A stretch of 64,000 nt of DNA from Cyathus striatus (taxonomy: Eukaryota > Basidiomycota > Agaricomycetes > Agaricales > Nidulariaceae), in the NCBI GenBank assembly GCA_025738555.1, contig JAOVFP010000012.1, forward strand, positions 2,480,001 to 2,544,000, read 5' to 3'. The translations under genes and the position numbers were made by a program. Position 1 is the first letter of the stretch. Every line of letters starts with the position of its first letter. Below the pieces are notes generated by a model. It made no database searches. It saw only the letters and a list, made by a program, of their open reading frames with translations, and was not told the DNA's origin. Of this stretch, positions 1 to 11,605 are shown in pieces.

Positions 1-344
1 TTCGAAGATGCTTAAGGTGAGATTCATATAGAATTCAATAACATTAGTTGAAACTTATGTTCATTGTTCATCTCAGGAATATGATTAGTGATGAGCAAGG
101 GGTACACTATACCCCGGGGGTACAGGGGTAGGGTATAGTAGGGGTACGGGTAAGGGTCCAATTTTTTTGAAATGCAAAATACCCATACCCTCCACAAGGG
201 TACAAGGGGTCTGGCTCAGCCTAAAGTCTATCATTAGCATCATTTAGGAAGTCAATACTATTAAACATATTTTATACATATTTTCGAACTTTAATAGGGC
301 TATACGGAATGTGATCTGAGTATGCACAGTAAGTGGCATGTCAG

Positions 345-494
345 AAGGGGAGAGGTGAAGATATATGTCATATCTCAAGAGCAACATGGCTCATTGGAGT
401 CATTGTTTGTGCTACACAACCAATCATATGTGGGGTATCTGTACCCAAATTTATGAAAGGAACAGTGACGATCTGGGCATATGAAATCGAGGTG
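345..494 (+). repeat. Diverged copy of 158-bp repeat left of FB1
   Basis: This stretch is a diverged copy of the repeat found at 3530-4085. It shares the 'tctcaagag..acatggc' and 'ggggtatctgtacccaaattta' type segments and ends in 'gatctgggcatatgaa'. FB1 therefore sits inside a pre-existing tandem array of hAT-1. Confidence 0.7.
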
Positions 495-630
495 TGTAGG
501 TGATTTTGATCAAATAACAGCAGTGCTATTTGATTGTCGGCAATTGAATTCACCCAGCCATTATTTGATTGGGATCATAAACAATCATTGAAGTTCTAAA
601 TCAATATTACTATTGTATGAATGTATTAAG

Positions 631-1140
631 TGATCATAAACAATCATTGATGTTTTCTAATCCAATATTAATATTGAATGGTGGTTAGGCAATCATAAAC
701 AATCATTGATCTTTACTAATTGAATATTAGTATAAATGGAGAGGCAATCATAAACAATCATTGATCTTTACTAATTGAATATTAGTATGGATGGTTAGGC
801 AATCATAAACAATCATTGATCTTTACTAATTGAATATTAGTATGGATGGTTAGGCAATCATAAACAATCATTGATCTTTACTAATTGAATATTAGTATGG
901 ATGGTTAGGCAATCATAAACAATCATTGATCTTTACTAATTGAATATTAGTATGGATGGTTAGGCAATCATAAACAATCATTGATCTTCACTAATTGAAT
1001 ATTAGTATGAATGGTTAGGCAATCATAAGCTATCATTGATATTTTCTAATTGAATATTATTATTGTATGGATGGTGAGTAGTATTAATGGTTAGGCAATC
1101 ATAAGCAATCAATGATAACTACTAATTGGATATTGCTGTT
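631..1140 (+). repeat. 55-bp tandem repeat, FB1 left arm
   Basis: Direct repeats of a 55-bp unit containing AATCATAAACAATCATTGAT, then CTAATTGAATATTAGTATGG and GGTTAGGC. The central units are nearly identical and the outer ones diverge. The mirror image is at 2858-3370. The same unit recurs at about 21235-22200, 23825-24150, 24240-24455, 32823-32930, 34010-34235, 39856-39961, 40457-40540 and 54090-54480. Confidence 0.9.
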
Positions 1141-1179
1141 GTATGGATTTGTCACATTTCCTAATGTGTCACGATTGTG

Positions 1180-1700
1180 ACACATCTTCCCCGCGTCACA
1201 TATTTCCCACACATCACGCTTTTCACGCACGTCACGTTAGTCACATATATTCCCGCGTGTCACGTTCGTCTCGCGCGTCACAACTGTCACATATATTCCC
1301 GCGCTTTATATTAGTCACACGCGTCACGCCTCTTACGCATGTCACAATTGTCACGTATATTCCCGCGCTCCATGTTAGTCACGCGCGTCACATTTTCCTC
1401 ACGCGTCACGATTGTCACACATATTCCCGCGCCTCACATATTTCCCGCGCTTCACATATTTCTCGCGCATCGCATATTTCCCGCGCATCATACATTTCCC
1501 ACGCATCACATATTTCACACACGTCACGTTTGTCACGTTCTTTCGCGCGTCACACTTGTCACATACATTCGCGTGTCACAATTGTCACATATATTCCAGC
1601 GCGTCACGCTTTTCACGCGCGTCACGCTTTTCACGTGTGTCACGCGCATCACTTTTGTCACACATTTAGCGCTCGTCACACTTTTCACATTCCTACATTT
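1180..1700 (+). repeat. CpG-dense GTCACG/CCCGCG repeats, FB1 left arm
   Basis: Degenerate repeats of about 17-30 bp built from GTCAC, CGCG and TATTCCCGCGC. This block is far richer in CpG than its AT-rich surroundings. The complementary block lies at about 2290-2815. Confidence 0.85.
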
Positions 1701-1805
1701 GTCATGCTTTGAAATCATGCCTTTCTTGGGTATCAATCTTTTGATACACATTACATGTCATATGTATATCACTCATCATGCTCTTTTTATATGTTACATT
1801 TGCCA

Positions 1806-2191
1806 CAATTTTCATAGCTCAGTAAATCTAATTTGACCTTTGATATTGACAACATATCTAAATTTGAAACTATGTAAAGTGGGGGATACTCAGCATATCA
1901 CTTGTTATTGACTATTACCCTATCATGGTATTCATTTGCATTCTGTTTTTGATGCAAGTCACATATCAAGTTTGTCATATTCTTAATGTGCTTCATGTTA
2001 GTCACGCTTTTCATGTGTGTCACACATGTCACATTCATCACACTTTTCACATTTCTACATTTGTCATGCTTGAAATCATGCCTTTCTTGGGTATCAATCT
2101 TTTGATTCACATTACATGTCTTACATGTGACATCACATTTCTCAGAGCATTACATTTATCATGCTCTTATTTTAGGTGGCAAGTTGAAAGG
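1806..2191. other. FB1 central spacer (loop)
   Basis: The segment between the arms. Its first half (about 1811-1915) is closely matched, in reverse complement, by 23085-23157 in FB2, so the spacer belongs to the family. Its second half (about 1930-2130) is a partial degenerate copy of the inner end of the left arm, including the 'gaaatcatgcctttcttggg' segment. No credible ORF. Confidence 0.7.
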
Positions 2192-2857
2192 CAAATGTAA
2201 CATATAAAAAGAGCATGATGAGTGATATACATATGACATGTAATGTGTATCAAAAGATTGATACCCAAGAAAGGCATGATTTCAAAGCATGACAAATGTA
2301 GGAATGTGAAAAGTGTGACGAGCGCTAAATGTGTGACAAAAGTGATGCGCGTGACACACGTGAAAAGCGTGACGCGCGTGAAAAGCGTGACGCGCTGGAA
2401 TATATGTGACAATTGTGACACGCGAGAATGTATGTGACAAGTGTGACGCGCGAAAGAACGTGACAAACGTGACGTGTGTGAAATATGTGATGCGTGGGAA
2501 ATGTATGATGCGCGGGAAATATGCGATGCGCGAGAAATATGTGAAGCGCGGGAAATATGTGAGGCGCGGGAATATGTGTGACAATCGTGACGCGTGAGGA
2601 AAATGTGACGCGCGTGACTAACATGGAGCGCGGGAATATACGTGACAATTGTGACATGCGTAAGAGGCGTGACGCGTGTGACTAATATAAAGCGCGGGAA
2701 TATATGTGACAGTTGTGACGCGCGAGACGAACGTGACACGCGGGAATATATGTGACTAACGTGACGTGCGTGAAAAGCGTGATGTGTGGGAAATATGTGA
2801 CGCGCGGGAAGATGTGTCACAATCGTGACACATTAGGAAATGTGACAAATCCATACA

Positions 2858-3370
2858 ACAGCAATATCCAATTAGTAGTTATCATTGATTGCTTATGATT
2901 GCCTAACCATTAATACTACTCACCATCCATACAATAATAATATTCAATTAGAAAATATCAATGATAGCTTATGATTGCCTAACCATTCATACTAATATTC
3001 AATTAGTGAAGATCAATGATTGTTTATGATTGCCTAACCATCCATACTAATATTCAATTAGTAAAGATCAATGATTGTTTATGATTGCCTAACCATCCAT
3101 ACTAATATTCAATTAGTAAAGATCAATGATTGTTTATGATTGCCTAACCATCCATACTAATATTCAATTAGTAAAGATCAATGATTGTTTATGATTGCCT
3201 AACCATCCATACTAATATTCAATTAGTAAAGATCAATGATTGTTTATGATTGCCTCTCCATTTATACTAATATTCAATTAGTAAAGATCAATGATTGTTT
3301 ATGATTGCCTAACCACCATTCAATATTAATATTGGATTAGAAAACATCAATGATTGTTTATGATCACTTA
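2858..3370 (-). repeat. 55-bp tandem repeat, FB1 right arm
   Basis: Reverse complement of the left-arm array, with the same order of variant units. The arms have therefore been kept in step or were recently copied. Confidence 0.9.
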
Positions 3371-3529
3371 ATACATTCATACAATAGTAATATTGATTTA
3401 GAACTTCAATGATTGTTTATGATCCCAATCAAATAATGGCTGGGTGAATTCAATTGCCGACAATCAAATAGCACTGCTGTTATTTGATCAAAATCACCTA
3501 CACTTATGTGAAGTCAGTGACATCATATG

Positions 3530-4085
3530 AGGGGGAGGGGGAAAGGTGTACATCGTATCTCAAGAACGAGATGGCCGATTGAGATCATTATTTCTGCTAC
3601 ATGACCGATCATACATGGGGTATCTGTACCCAAATTTACGAAAGGAACGGCGACGATCTGGGCATATGAAGTCAGTGACATCATATGAGGGGGAGGGGGA
3701 AAGGTGTACATTGTATCTCAAGAACGAGATAGCCGATTGGGGTCATTATTTGTGCTACACAACCGATCATACGTGGGGTATCCGTATCCAAATTTACGAA
3801 AGGAACGGCGACGATCTGGGCTTACGAAGTCAGTGACATCATATGAGGGGGAGGGGGATAGGTGTACATCTTATCTCAAGAATGAGATGGCCGATTGAGA
3901 TCATTATTTCTGCTACACGACCGATCATATGTGGGGTATCCATACCCAAATTTACGAAAGGAACGGCGATGATCTGGGTATACGAAGTCAGTGACATCAT
4001 ATGAGGGGGAGGGGGAAAGGTGTACATCGTATCTCAAGAACAACATGGCTGATTGGGATTGTTGTTTGCGCTACACGACCAGTAA
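3530..4085 (+). repeat. 158-bp tandem repeat inside hAT-1
   Basis: Successive copies of 'ggtgtacat' begin near 3545, 3703, 3861 and 4019, a period of 158 bp. Each unit contains 'tctcaagaacgagatggccg', 'ctacacgaccgatcata' and 'aaaggaacggcgacgatctg'. The last unit runs directly into the hAT transposase exon. Because 158 is not a multiple of 3, the frame changes in each unit, so the array is probably not translated as a repeat protein. Confidence 0.85.
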
Positions 4086-5299
4086 TACATGTTTTGGCAC
4101 TGATTGTTGGACATCACCAAACCATCATCCTTGTATTGCTATCACTGTCCATTTAGAGCACAATGGTCACCCTATCTCCCTCCTGCTTGATATTGTTGAG
4201 GTCACAAAGTCACATAGTGGGGTTAATTTGGCAGCTGCATTCGCTGATATTCTCAAGGAATTTGGTATTTCTGAAAAGGTATGTGTTGTTTATTGTTGAA
4301 CAATAGATAGCAGGTTAACTTACCACTATTGTTTAGATTCTCAGCATTACCTGTGATAATGCATCAGCAAACGATGCAATGATTGAGGCAATTGCTAATA
4401 TTATTGTAGCTTTTTCAGGTCAAGCTAATCATACCTGTTGCTTTGCACATATCTTGAACCTTGTGGTCATGATTATACTTTGGCAGTTTGATGGGTGATA
4501 TAATGGAAAGTCAGCTGCTACTGAGCTTACAAAATTGGATGAAGAGATAGAGTATGAATCTGATGGAGAGGTTGGTGATGATCAGGAAGATGATGAAGAA
4601 CTTGGAATGGAAGATCTTGAGAAGTCAATGGAAGATGAGCTGGAAGCTGTATCAGCAAAGGTAGAACCTGTATGCAAAGCCCTATTCAAGGTTGGTGTTC
4701 TCTTTGTACTTTGATTACTGTATGTACTGACATTTTTGTAGCTACGAAAAATTTCTTTGGCTATAAAGAATAGTCTTACAGTTGTCCATCCTCATTGGAA
4801 CACCATTTTAACTGATATTATCAGTAAGCAGGGCAAGAAATTACCTTCTGATGAAGTGCTTACCATGTGAATGATGCCATGAGATGTTGCTACATGCTGG
4901 AATTCTACATATGATCTAGCTGCATTTTCTTACAAGTATCGTGCAGCTATTAATCAGCTCACTGCAAATCAGGACATGAAGTTGAGAGACTACAAATTGA
5001 CTGCTGAAGAGTGGAGTATAGTTTCACATTTGGGTGAAACACTGAAAGTAAGTCTATAACTTCTTATGTTTAATCAAGACTTATTATTGGAACAAGTTGT
5101 TTAAAGATGCAACACTGTTTTTCTCTCATGATAACCCTTCCCTTTCATCAGTCATTCCTGCTATGGATTGCATAGATGATCATTTTGCAAGCTGTGCTAT
5201 TGACAACCAGTATTCCCTTGCTTTGCAAGCTGCTTTTGCCCTTGGTAAAAAGCTTCTCAATAAGTATTACTCATTGAGTGATACATCTGCAGGCCATAT

Positions 5300-6750
5300 C
5301 GTAAGTTTCATACATCATCTACTGTGATTATAGTGGATATGCAATGTATGGGGTACTGTAATTATAGTGGATTCCTAGGAAGGAAAGAGGGAGAAGCACC
5401 TGTGAAAGTGCCATCACTATGGAAGCTGATGCATGTGCATCCCTAGCAACAGCTAATTCATCCTGCCCCCCTTCTCATTTTAGAAGTGCTGCCTGTATCC
5501 CACTTTGGGGTAGCTATTAATAGTACTTCGCTAATCTAATTTATGCTTCTTTGAACCTTCATGTGGCACCCCTTACTACAATTTACAAAACATACCATAC
5601 CTATGAGGCAATAATATAAGTCCATGAGCATATGGCACATATTTGAACATAAGTTACAGTAGTTAACTTGTTCTTGAGAATAAAGTAGCTTTAATTTGGC
5701 TTTCTTGGGCATATTTTATTTTTCTCTTGTTTTCAGTGCATTGCACTCTATGTCACTGAAAGGACTTACAGACTTCATAGCATTCAAAACAATGAATGTA
5801 TGAAGAATATATATAATATGCCTATCAGTATATATTTTCAGGCTTGGTAATTTATAGAACAGTGCATAGTACTCTTGTTAATACCATATCATTAGAACTT
5901 TAGCACAAGTCTGCAAGACTTCAAAAATTTTGTCTGACTGAAACTCAATCAAACTAGATGTTGTTAAATGAGACAACTAGCACCTCAGATGTAGTGTATT
6001 TGACAAGCAGATACATATTCTGCACATATTTTATGCCTTAATATTGAAGGAAAGCTTACAAGCCAATGTTTTTATAGTTGCATAAACCTCCACACAATGC
6101 AATTGTTGTGGCACTGGGCGGCTTCACATTCTGACAACTACATAATCTATCCATCTATTAATTTTGGGTTCTGCCGCTGAGCTTTAGCTACCAAAATGCT
6201 ACTATTTTTTATCTGTGCCAGGTATACTTTTTTATTCATGGCCACAGGCCTAAAGACTCCAGGGTACACTTTAATGAATTCTTATCAAGTGCATTTTAAT
6301 AGTTCGATATACACTATACTTATTGTTATTGTGATGTTTTATGTAAATGAATGAGCAGTACTGTGCAGTGTTGTCTGATTTTTGGAAATTTGGAAATTGC
6401 GGAAATTTCAGACAACATACGATCAGTCACTCAGCAACATTGAGGAACATTGACAGGCCAAAGAATTTGATGCACAAAAGAAGCTCCAGATGATGGAAAT
6501 TCATTATTTAATGGCAGCAAATACACACCAGTACACACCCGCACCAATCCCCAATATAGCAGCATCAGGACAGGCATCGCACTCACATGTTCAGCACGCA
6601 GTTAATAATAGTAACTCTGAACGACTACTCTTCCTAGTGTGATTATCAAGATAAGTATTGTGTTTCATATACAAGAAGCCTACTATAACTACAGTGACCC
6701 ATACATTGCATTGTCACTATGATTACAGTAAATTATGTATGGGCCTTACA
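5300..6750. mobile_element. TIR element inserted in a hAT-1 intron
   Basis: Inverted terminal repeats of about 50 bp or more: the left end around 5312-5370 (contains ATGCAATGTATGGG and ACTGTAATTATAGTGG) matches the reverse complement of 6675-6735. The insertion separates the hAT-1 exon ending near 5300 from the exon starting near 6840. The borders are approximate because the TIR homology fades out and no clear target duplication is visible. A Gln/His-rich open stretch near 6440-6643 is the only coding-like content. The superfamily is not recognised. Confidence 0.6.
6369..6415. repeat. Short hairpin-forming inverted repeat
   Basis: GTTGTCTGA at the left is complementary to TCAGACAAC at the right, with several GGAAATTT motifs between. 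It lies inside the 5300-6750 element and could be an old end of another small insertion. No function can be assigned. Confidence 0.5.
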
Positions 6751-7772
6751 GTATCTGGTGACATCTGATGTGTACAGAATTGCAATAGGTGTGTTTATTA
6801 TACATAATAATTGAAGCTGTATACTAATTCTCACTGGTTTATTGTAGTTCTACACCCTAGGCAAAAGCTGTCTTACTTCAGGAAGGCTGAATGGCCTGAA
6901 GATTGGATTCAGGCTGCGAAGAAAATAGTAGAGAACAAGTTCTTATGCAATTATGCTTATTATTGCCCTACCTACAAAGGTAAGCAACAATTGCATAAGC
7001 AAGATTTGAGTTCATCAAAGTTTTCAATGGCAAGTGTTTTATTAAATTTCACTTGTATATTGATCATTCACATGATTAAACTTTACTAGAAAAATATATT
7101 TGACTCTTCCGATGAGAATAGTGATGGCTGTGATGGTGATACAGTCGAAAATGAGGCATTGCTTGCTGAACTTGACTGCTATCTCAATGAAAAAGTGGTT
7201 AAGACTAAGGATGCTTTAGCTTGGTGGATTAAACACAAGAATACATACCCTCATCTCTGGCTAATGGCTCATGATTAACTACTTATTCCTGGTCAGTTCA
7301 TTCACACATTTTTCCAGTAAATTTCTCACTACTTTCCATGTTTATTTATAGCAACATCTGTTTCTGTAGAGCATGTATTCAGCCAGGGATGCCTATTGCT
7401 TTCACATGTTTGTAACTGACTCTCTGCATGTTCTACTAGGGCATTGCTATGTCTGGGAGCATGGAGTAAATTAGGCTATGTTGACAACAAAGACCTCATT
7501 ATGGTGTCAAAGTTGCCAGATGTCTCACAGGAAGATATAAATCCAGCTTGGAAGAATGATTGGGAGTAATTTATTATTATATGTAGAACATTGTAATGTT
7601 TTAAAATAAAACAATTACATCTGTACCCTTTGTCTATACCCTGGGGGTCTGTACCCCTACCTGTACCCTTAAACCCTTCATGAATACCTCTACCCTTAGT
7701 GAGGGTAGGGGTATTTGGAGGGTAGGGGTAAGGGTACAAACCAAAATACCCTGGGGTTACCCCTGCTCATCA

Positions 7773-8505
7773 CTATGTATGTGTTGGAAGAAGAGATTGC
7801 TTTCTTCTGTATCGACACTGGATTTGTGGAAAGAACTACATGTTTGATGCTAGGCAGTTAGGATGTTCTGAATGGCTTGTTTGCAGAAGGGGTCATAATG
7901 CACAAGGTGGAACTGAGATGATGCAGTTTGAGATGCAAGTGAGTGTATGCTATGAAGCAAGTGTAAGTGTAAGCAGGACACAAAAAGATACAAGAAGGAA
8001 GCATACATGTTTCATTCGAAGCAGTGTATGTTCAGCCCATCCATCCCAGTGAGCTGTGTTGTTGCTGATATAAGTAGGAAGGACACCAACCTGTGAGAAG
8101 ATTGAGAGTTAGTGAGCACAGTGTTTATGAGTCGAGTGAAAGTGAATGTGGAAAGGTGTGCAATGACCATGTATGAAGAAACAAAAGAGTACAGAAGAGA
8201 GACAGTGCTTACTACTTCAGTTGTACCAGATAGCCCCTTCTCCTTCATCTACTCCCTCTCAATCCTGGGCAACTGCAGCTCTGCTGTCCATTGGCAGCAT
8301 TCAGTGCGCTGAAGGGAATTCAGAGCAACAGCTTTAGGATAATGAGCCATTTATGAAATTGTTTAACTGGCAGTGCATACAGGTAGCTTGAAGTTGAAAA
8401 CACTGAGTCTTGCCATCGGGGCTATATGATGCTCCAATGTGTCATTTATTTGCTGTACTTGTAGTTCGGTTCGCCATAGTTAACTGTTGCTGTACTCATA
8501 GTATC
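7773..8505. other. Non-coding, nothing recognised
   Basis: Short overlapping ORFs exist on both strands, but none has a recognisable motif or an intron-exon pattern I can support. Confidence 0.5.
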
Positions 8506-8972
8506 TGTTAGGATTTCATTCCATATCTTATCAAATCCGCTCATATCTTATCTTATCATCATGTGATCAGTCATGTGACATAACAATGCGGACACCATGC
8601 ATATCAACATGCATTATTCATCAAGACTACAGGCACAGTCCACAGTTCAGCCATGCCTTTTACACATGTAGTACATGAGTTTGCACAGTAGAAGCACAGT
8701 AACATGCATTGTAGTGTAGGTAATACTTATGTACAATTACCATGAGGACATTACTATTAATACGGACATTTTAATTAGTTTTTCTCCATTCTTGTGCTAG
8801 TTTATTCCAGACTTGCAATAAGATTCACTTTTCTATCCTTTCTTTGTTGTTTGAGTTCGACTTCGAGCATTTTGCTTGTGTGTTGCTAACAGTATCTACT
8901 CATTTTTTGGTGTTTTCTGTACATATCTATACATTTAATATATATTACATGTTAATACATCCTACTACAACA
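8506..8972 (+). mobile_element. Possible solo LTR
   Basis: The segment begins TGTTAGGATTTC and ends CCTACTACAACA, giving the TG...CA termini of an LTR, with pyrimidine-rich sequence near the 3' end as in many fungal LTRs. The flanks (GTATC on the left, GGTAT on the right) do not give a clean 5-bp duplication, so this is tentative. Confidence 0.35.
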
Positions 8973-9523
8973 GGTATATCTCTCATAATGACTGTTTTGA
9001 CAACTTTCTGAGGCATTGGAAATATCCGTCATAATTCCCACACTCCCGTTGATATGCACCAACTTCGACCTACTGTACCGCTAGGCATAACAGGACTTCA
9101 TTTAAGTTCTTCTTTTGTTGTTCTATATTATATTAGCCAATAATTGACACTGAAAATTTTTAGTATATGGTGGTACTCGATGTTACATCCAATATTTAAG
9201 TACCTGTAGTGACACTGCTTACCAAAAGGTATGTTTAACTTTGCTACCAATACATTAAGCAACATGTGTGTGTTATATAACAGTGGTGTGGAAGAGGTAT
9301 AACATGAAAATATTAGAGCCTTGCAGGTGGCTATCAAATATCTTAGCTTTAAATTTAACTAGGTCAAGCAGACAATGTCCTATGTTAAATCACAGGTATT
9401 ACAAAGGCACTCTAGCTTATGTGAGTTCAAGAAATACTAAGCTGAAACATGCAAAATAGCTTGAAGGTATGTAAGGTAAGTACTATCTGGACATGGTCAT
9501 ACTTTAATGAGTAGTGTACAGGT
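8973..9523. other. Non-coding, nothing recognised
   Basis: AT-rich sequence without a supported ORF or repeat. Confidence 0.5.
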
Positions 9524-10893
9524 TAGGGCTGCCAACTGTGCCGTGACGGGTTATGGCCTGTCTTTACAAAACCATTGACAGTACAGCTTTGAGCCATAAT
9601 CATCCCATGTAGTGATTTTTAGAAGTATTGATGGTACAGTACAGGTTAAAACATGGCTGTAAACAGTTTCATGGTTAAAATCAATAAATTTAAGCCATCA
9701 AGATTGTGTTAATATTACTCAGAGCACACCAAAAGACATGTCGAAAACTGCAAGGACATTACTATAAGCTTAAAGTAGCAGAAATAAGTCTCCAGGAAGC
9801 AAATGTCATACATAGTTATGTGGACAGAGTAATTACAATAACATTATGAACATATCCTACTCACTTATGTACACCACCAAGACTAGGATTGAGCTTTAGG
9901 TGATGCTTTAACCTTTCCAACACTGCCAATGCCACTAAACTGTGAACTCAACTACCAGCCCAACATCATTCTGCAAGCTTTGACACAAAGTATTAAGTTT
10001 ATTTTTCATTCTGTTTCAGCTATTTTGCTATAAGTTATTACCTTCATCTGAGATTGTTGTTTGTGATCCTGCAGTGTATATATAATTGTTTTACTTGGTA
10101 TATATTCTGCTGTATTATCTTCACAGCTCTCTAACCAAGTTTTACACCATATCATACTTGAACTCTTTGTCTCTTACACTGTTTTGATGATTTCTTTTTA
10201 AGCTTACTCAGTTCTACAGTCTCATCACCTGAGACCTCTCATGTTTAATCTCTCTCATTATGTTGCAAGCTTTCCTTTTATCTGTTTAGCTTTGTTTGTC
10301 TCACCTTACATCAATACTAGAATGAGAGGAAAATAATCTTGATGTAATCATGTATCAACATCTTCCTTAAAGTTAGATTCACTGGATAGTTAGTAGTAAT
10401 GGACTCAAGACTCAAGAACAACTTATGAATGTGTCAAACACAAACAAATGCCTTACCAATTGTGTACTAATGTGGTATTCACCTCCAAGGTATTGAATAC
10501 TTAATTATGCTTGATTCCATAGCTCAGTGTGGTTAATTTTTGTTTGGAGACTTAAGTTAGAGCTCGCTTTGAGAGGTTATGATGACCCAATGATGTCCAT
10601 TAGCTGTAGGTAATTCATCAGAGGCTCTTTGCTTGTGGCTAATGGAAAGCAGAATCAGAAAACAAATTTCAAAAAACCATGCAGTTCAACCATTCTGGAA
10701 CACTGTAATAAACAACAATAAATGTAAGCCATATTGACAGCTGTGTAATGGTACCATGGTACAGATACTGATGGGTGATAACTGCACCCAACCCATCCCA
10801 TGCTGAGTTCTCTCCAGGCCTCAGACAGTATGGCACCCATGATGTCCATAACTGTACCATAACTGTTTTGCATGGCTATGGTTGGCAGCCCTA
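9524..10893. mobile_element. Non-autonomous hAT element, hAT-2-like termini
   Basis: The left end TAGGGCTGCCAACT and right end GTTGGCAGCCCTA are the same termini as those of hAT-2, and both subterminal regions carry ATGGTACAGT/ACTGTACCAT-type motifs as in hAT-2. The interior has no transposase motif. The 8-bp flanks do not match (GTACAGGT and TACCTGAG), so either one end was rearranged or the two ends come from different insertions. Confidence 0.55.
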
Positions 10894-11400
10894 TACCTGA
10901 GGAGGCAAGGTCTACTGTTAATGTTATAAAATGCACATGCAAAGGCTGTGAGATACAATGGGTAAGTGCATATCAGAAGTTTTGAATCTGAAGCATACTA
11001 TAACTAACTTACTATTTCATCTTGTAGTACCACCTTTCTTGTGTAGGGCTTGAATACACCATACAGTGTTGGATATGTGAGACACATGGAATGACAATGC
11101 ATGCCAGAAACAAGTTGACAATGAAATGTAGTTGTGCATGAGCCTTGAGGCCTCCCCAAAGGATTTGATCAGTCATGAGATTTAGCTTATATAATATCTA
11201 TATATGGTATTTATTTCCCATGGAAGGGAGGGAGGGTACCTAGAACTGTGCTTAAAAAATACATTGACCTGATATGTCTTAGTGTAATCCTTGAACCCCC
11301 TTGAGTTCCATAGTCTTTGACTTTGAGCTTTAATTTTTCACCCACCCTTCCACTTAACCTTTTTTCTTTACTTTTTTATATTGTCATACACTTGTATTTA
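10894..11400. other. Non-coding, nothing recognised
   Basis: No supported gene or repeat; AT-rich with scattered short ORFs. Confidence 0.5.
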
Positions 11401-11605
11401 GCTACCACTTGCCTTTGCTGGCTTGAGCTCAGCCCTTCAAAAGTATTTCAAGGGTTCATGTGAGAGAGCTAGAGTGACTGAATACACTTATTCACATGCA
11501 ACTCTCTTCAATTTTGTTGAACTCAATGCTTGTACCCTTTCAGCCCATGATTACAACTATTTTCACATTCATGTGCAAAGGGCTGTAGATACCTATGTTC
11601 ATCCA
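11401..11605 (+). other. Orphan exon-like ORF, unrecognised
   Basis: A clean open stretch follows a splice-acceptor-like 'tgtatttag' and ends before a donor-like 'gtacag'. Part of the predicted peptide, ATLFNFVELNACTLSAHDYN, looks protein-like rather than low-complexity. No companion exons were found on either side. It could be the relic of a captured or decayed gene. No function is proposed. Confidence 0.3.

Larger units (their letters stand above)
495..3502. mobile_element. FB1: 3-kb foldback (palindromic) element
   Basis: The first ~1.31 kb (495-1805) is repeated almost perfectly as its reverse complement at 2192-3502, leaving a spacer of ~385 bp. Termini are TGTAGGTGATTTTGATCA and its complement. 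Each arm has two parts: an outer block of ~55-bp AT-rich direct repeats and an inner CpG-dense block of GTCACG/CGCGTCAC motifs. No transposase is encoded; the long open frames in the arms are low-complexity His/Ser/Arg-rich mirror images and are not genes. The structure matches foldback-type non-autonomous DNA transposons. FB2 at 21162-24189 is a second copy. Confidence 0.85.
4085..7569 (+). pseudogene. hAT-1 transposase, broken
   Basis: The exons read as a hAT-family DNA transposase of the type common in fungi. In order: FGTDCWTSPNHHPCIAITVH near 4093 (first acidic residue of the RNase H-like core), ITCDNASANDAM near 4345 (second acidic motif), FAHILNLV near 4440, an acidic stretch near 4550-4640, WNSTYDLAAFSYKYR near 4900, VLHPRQKLSYFR near 6848, and the C-terminal dimerisation region (WWIKHKNTYPHLWLMAHD then ATSVSVEHVFSQG and LLCLGAWSKLGYV) at 7225-7480. 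Short introns separate the exons. Stops at 4868, 4880, 7276 (TAA) and 7417, plus the insertion after ~5300, show it is inactive. Two stops are TGA where relatives carry Arg. The N-terminal part is missing or replaced by the 158-bp repeats. Confidence 0.85.
89..7772 (+). mobile_element. hAT-1: decayed hAT transposon, interrupted twice
   Basis: The ends form an imperfect terminal inverted repeat, TGATGAGCAAGGGGTA at the left and the reverse complement of TGATGAGCAGGGGTA at the right, followed on both sides by stretches rich in GGGGTA/TACCCC. Between them lies a hAT transposase on the plus strand. The element is interrupted by foldback FB1 and by a second TIR element near 5300-6750. I could not find a matching 8-bp target duplication, so the exact outer border is inferred from the TIR only. 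Confidence 0.6.

Noticed and set aside
1143..2820. Long ORFs on both strands in the FB1 arms (His/Ser/Arg-rich on one strand, Lys/Asp/Cys/Val-rich on the other)
   Set aside because: They arise from GTCAC-type repeats that are open in several frames, and the arms are mirror images. No domain and no introns.
495..3502. CRISPR-like array (regular repeats)
   Set aside because: Units are contiguous and nearly identical with no unique spacers, and the sequence is eukaryotic.
9516..10901. Target duplication for the hAT-like element at 9524-10893
   Set aside because: Flanking octamers GTACAGGT and TACCTGAG differ, so I list the element by its TIR only.
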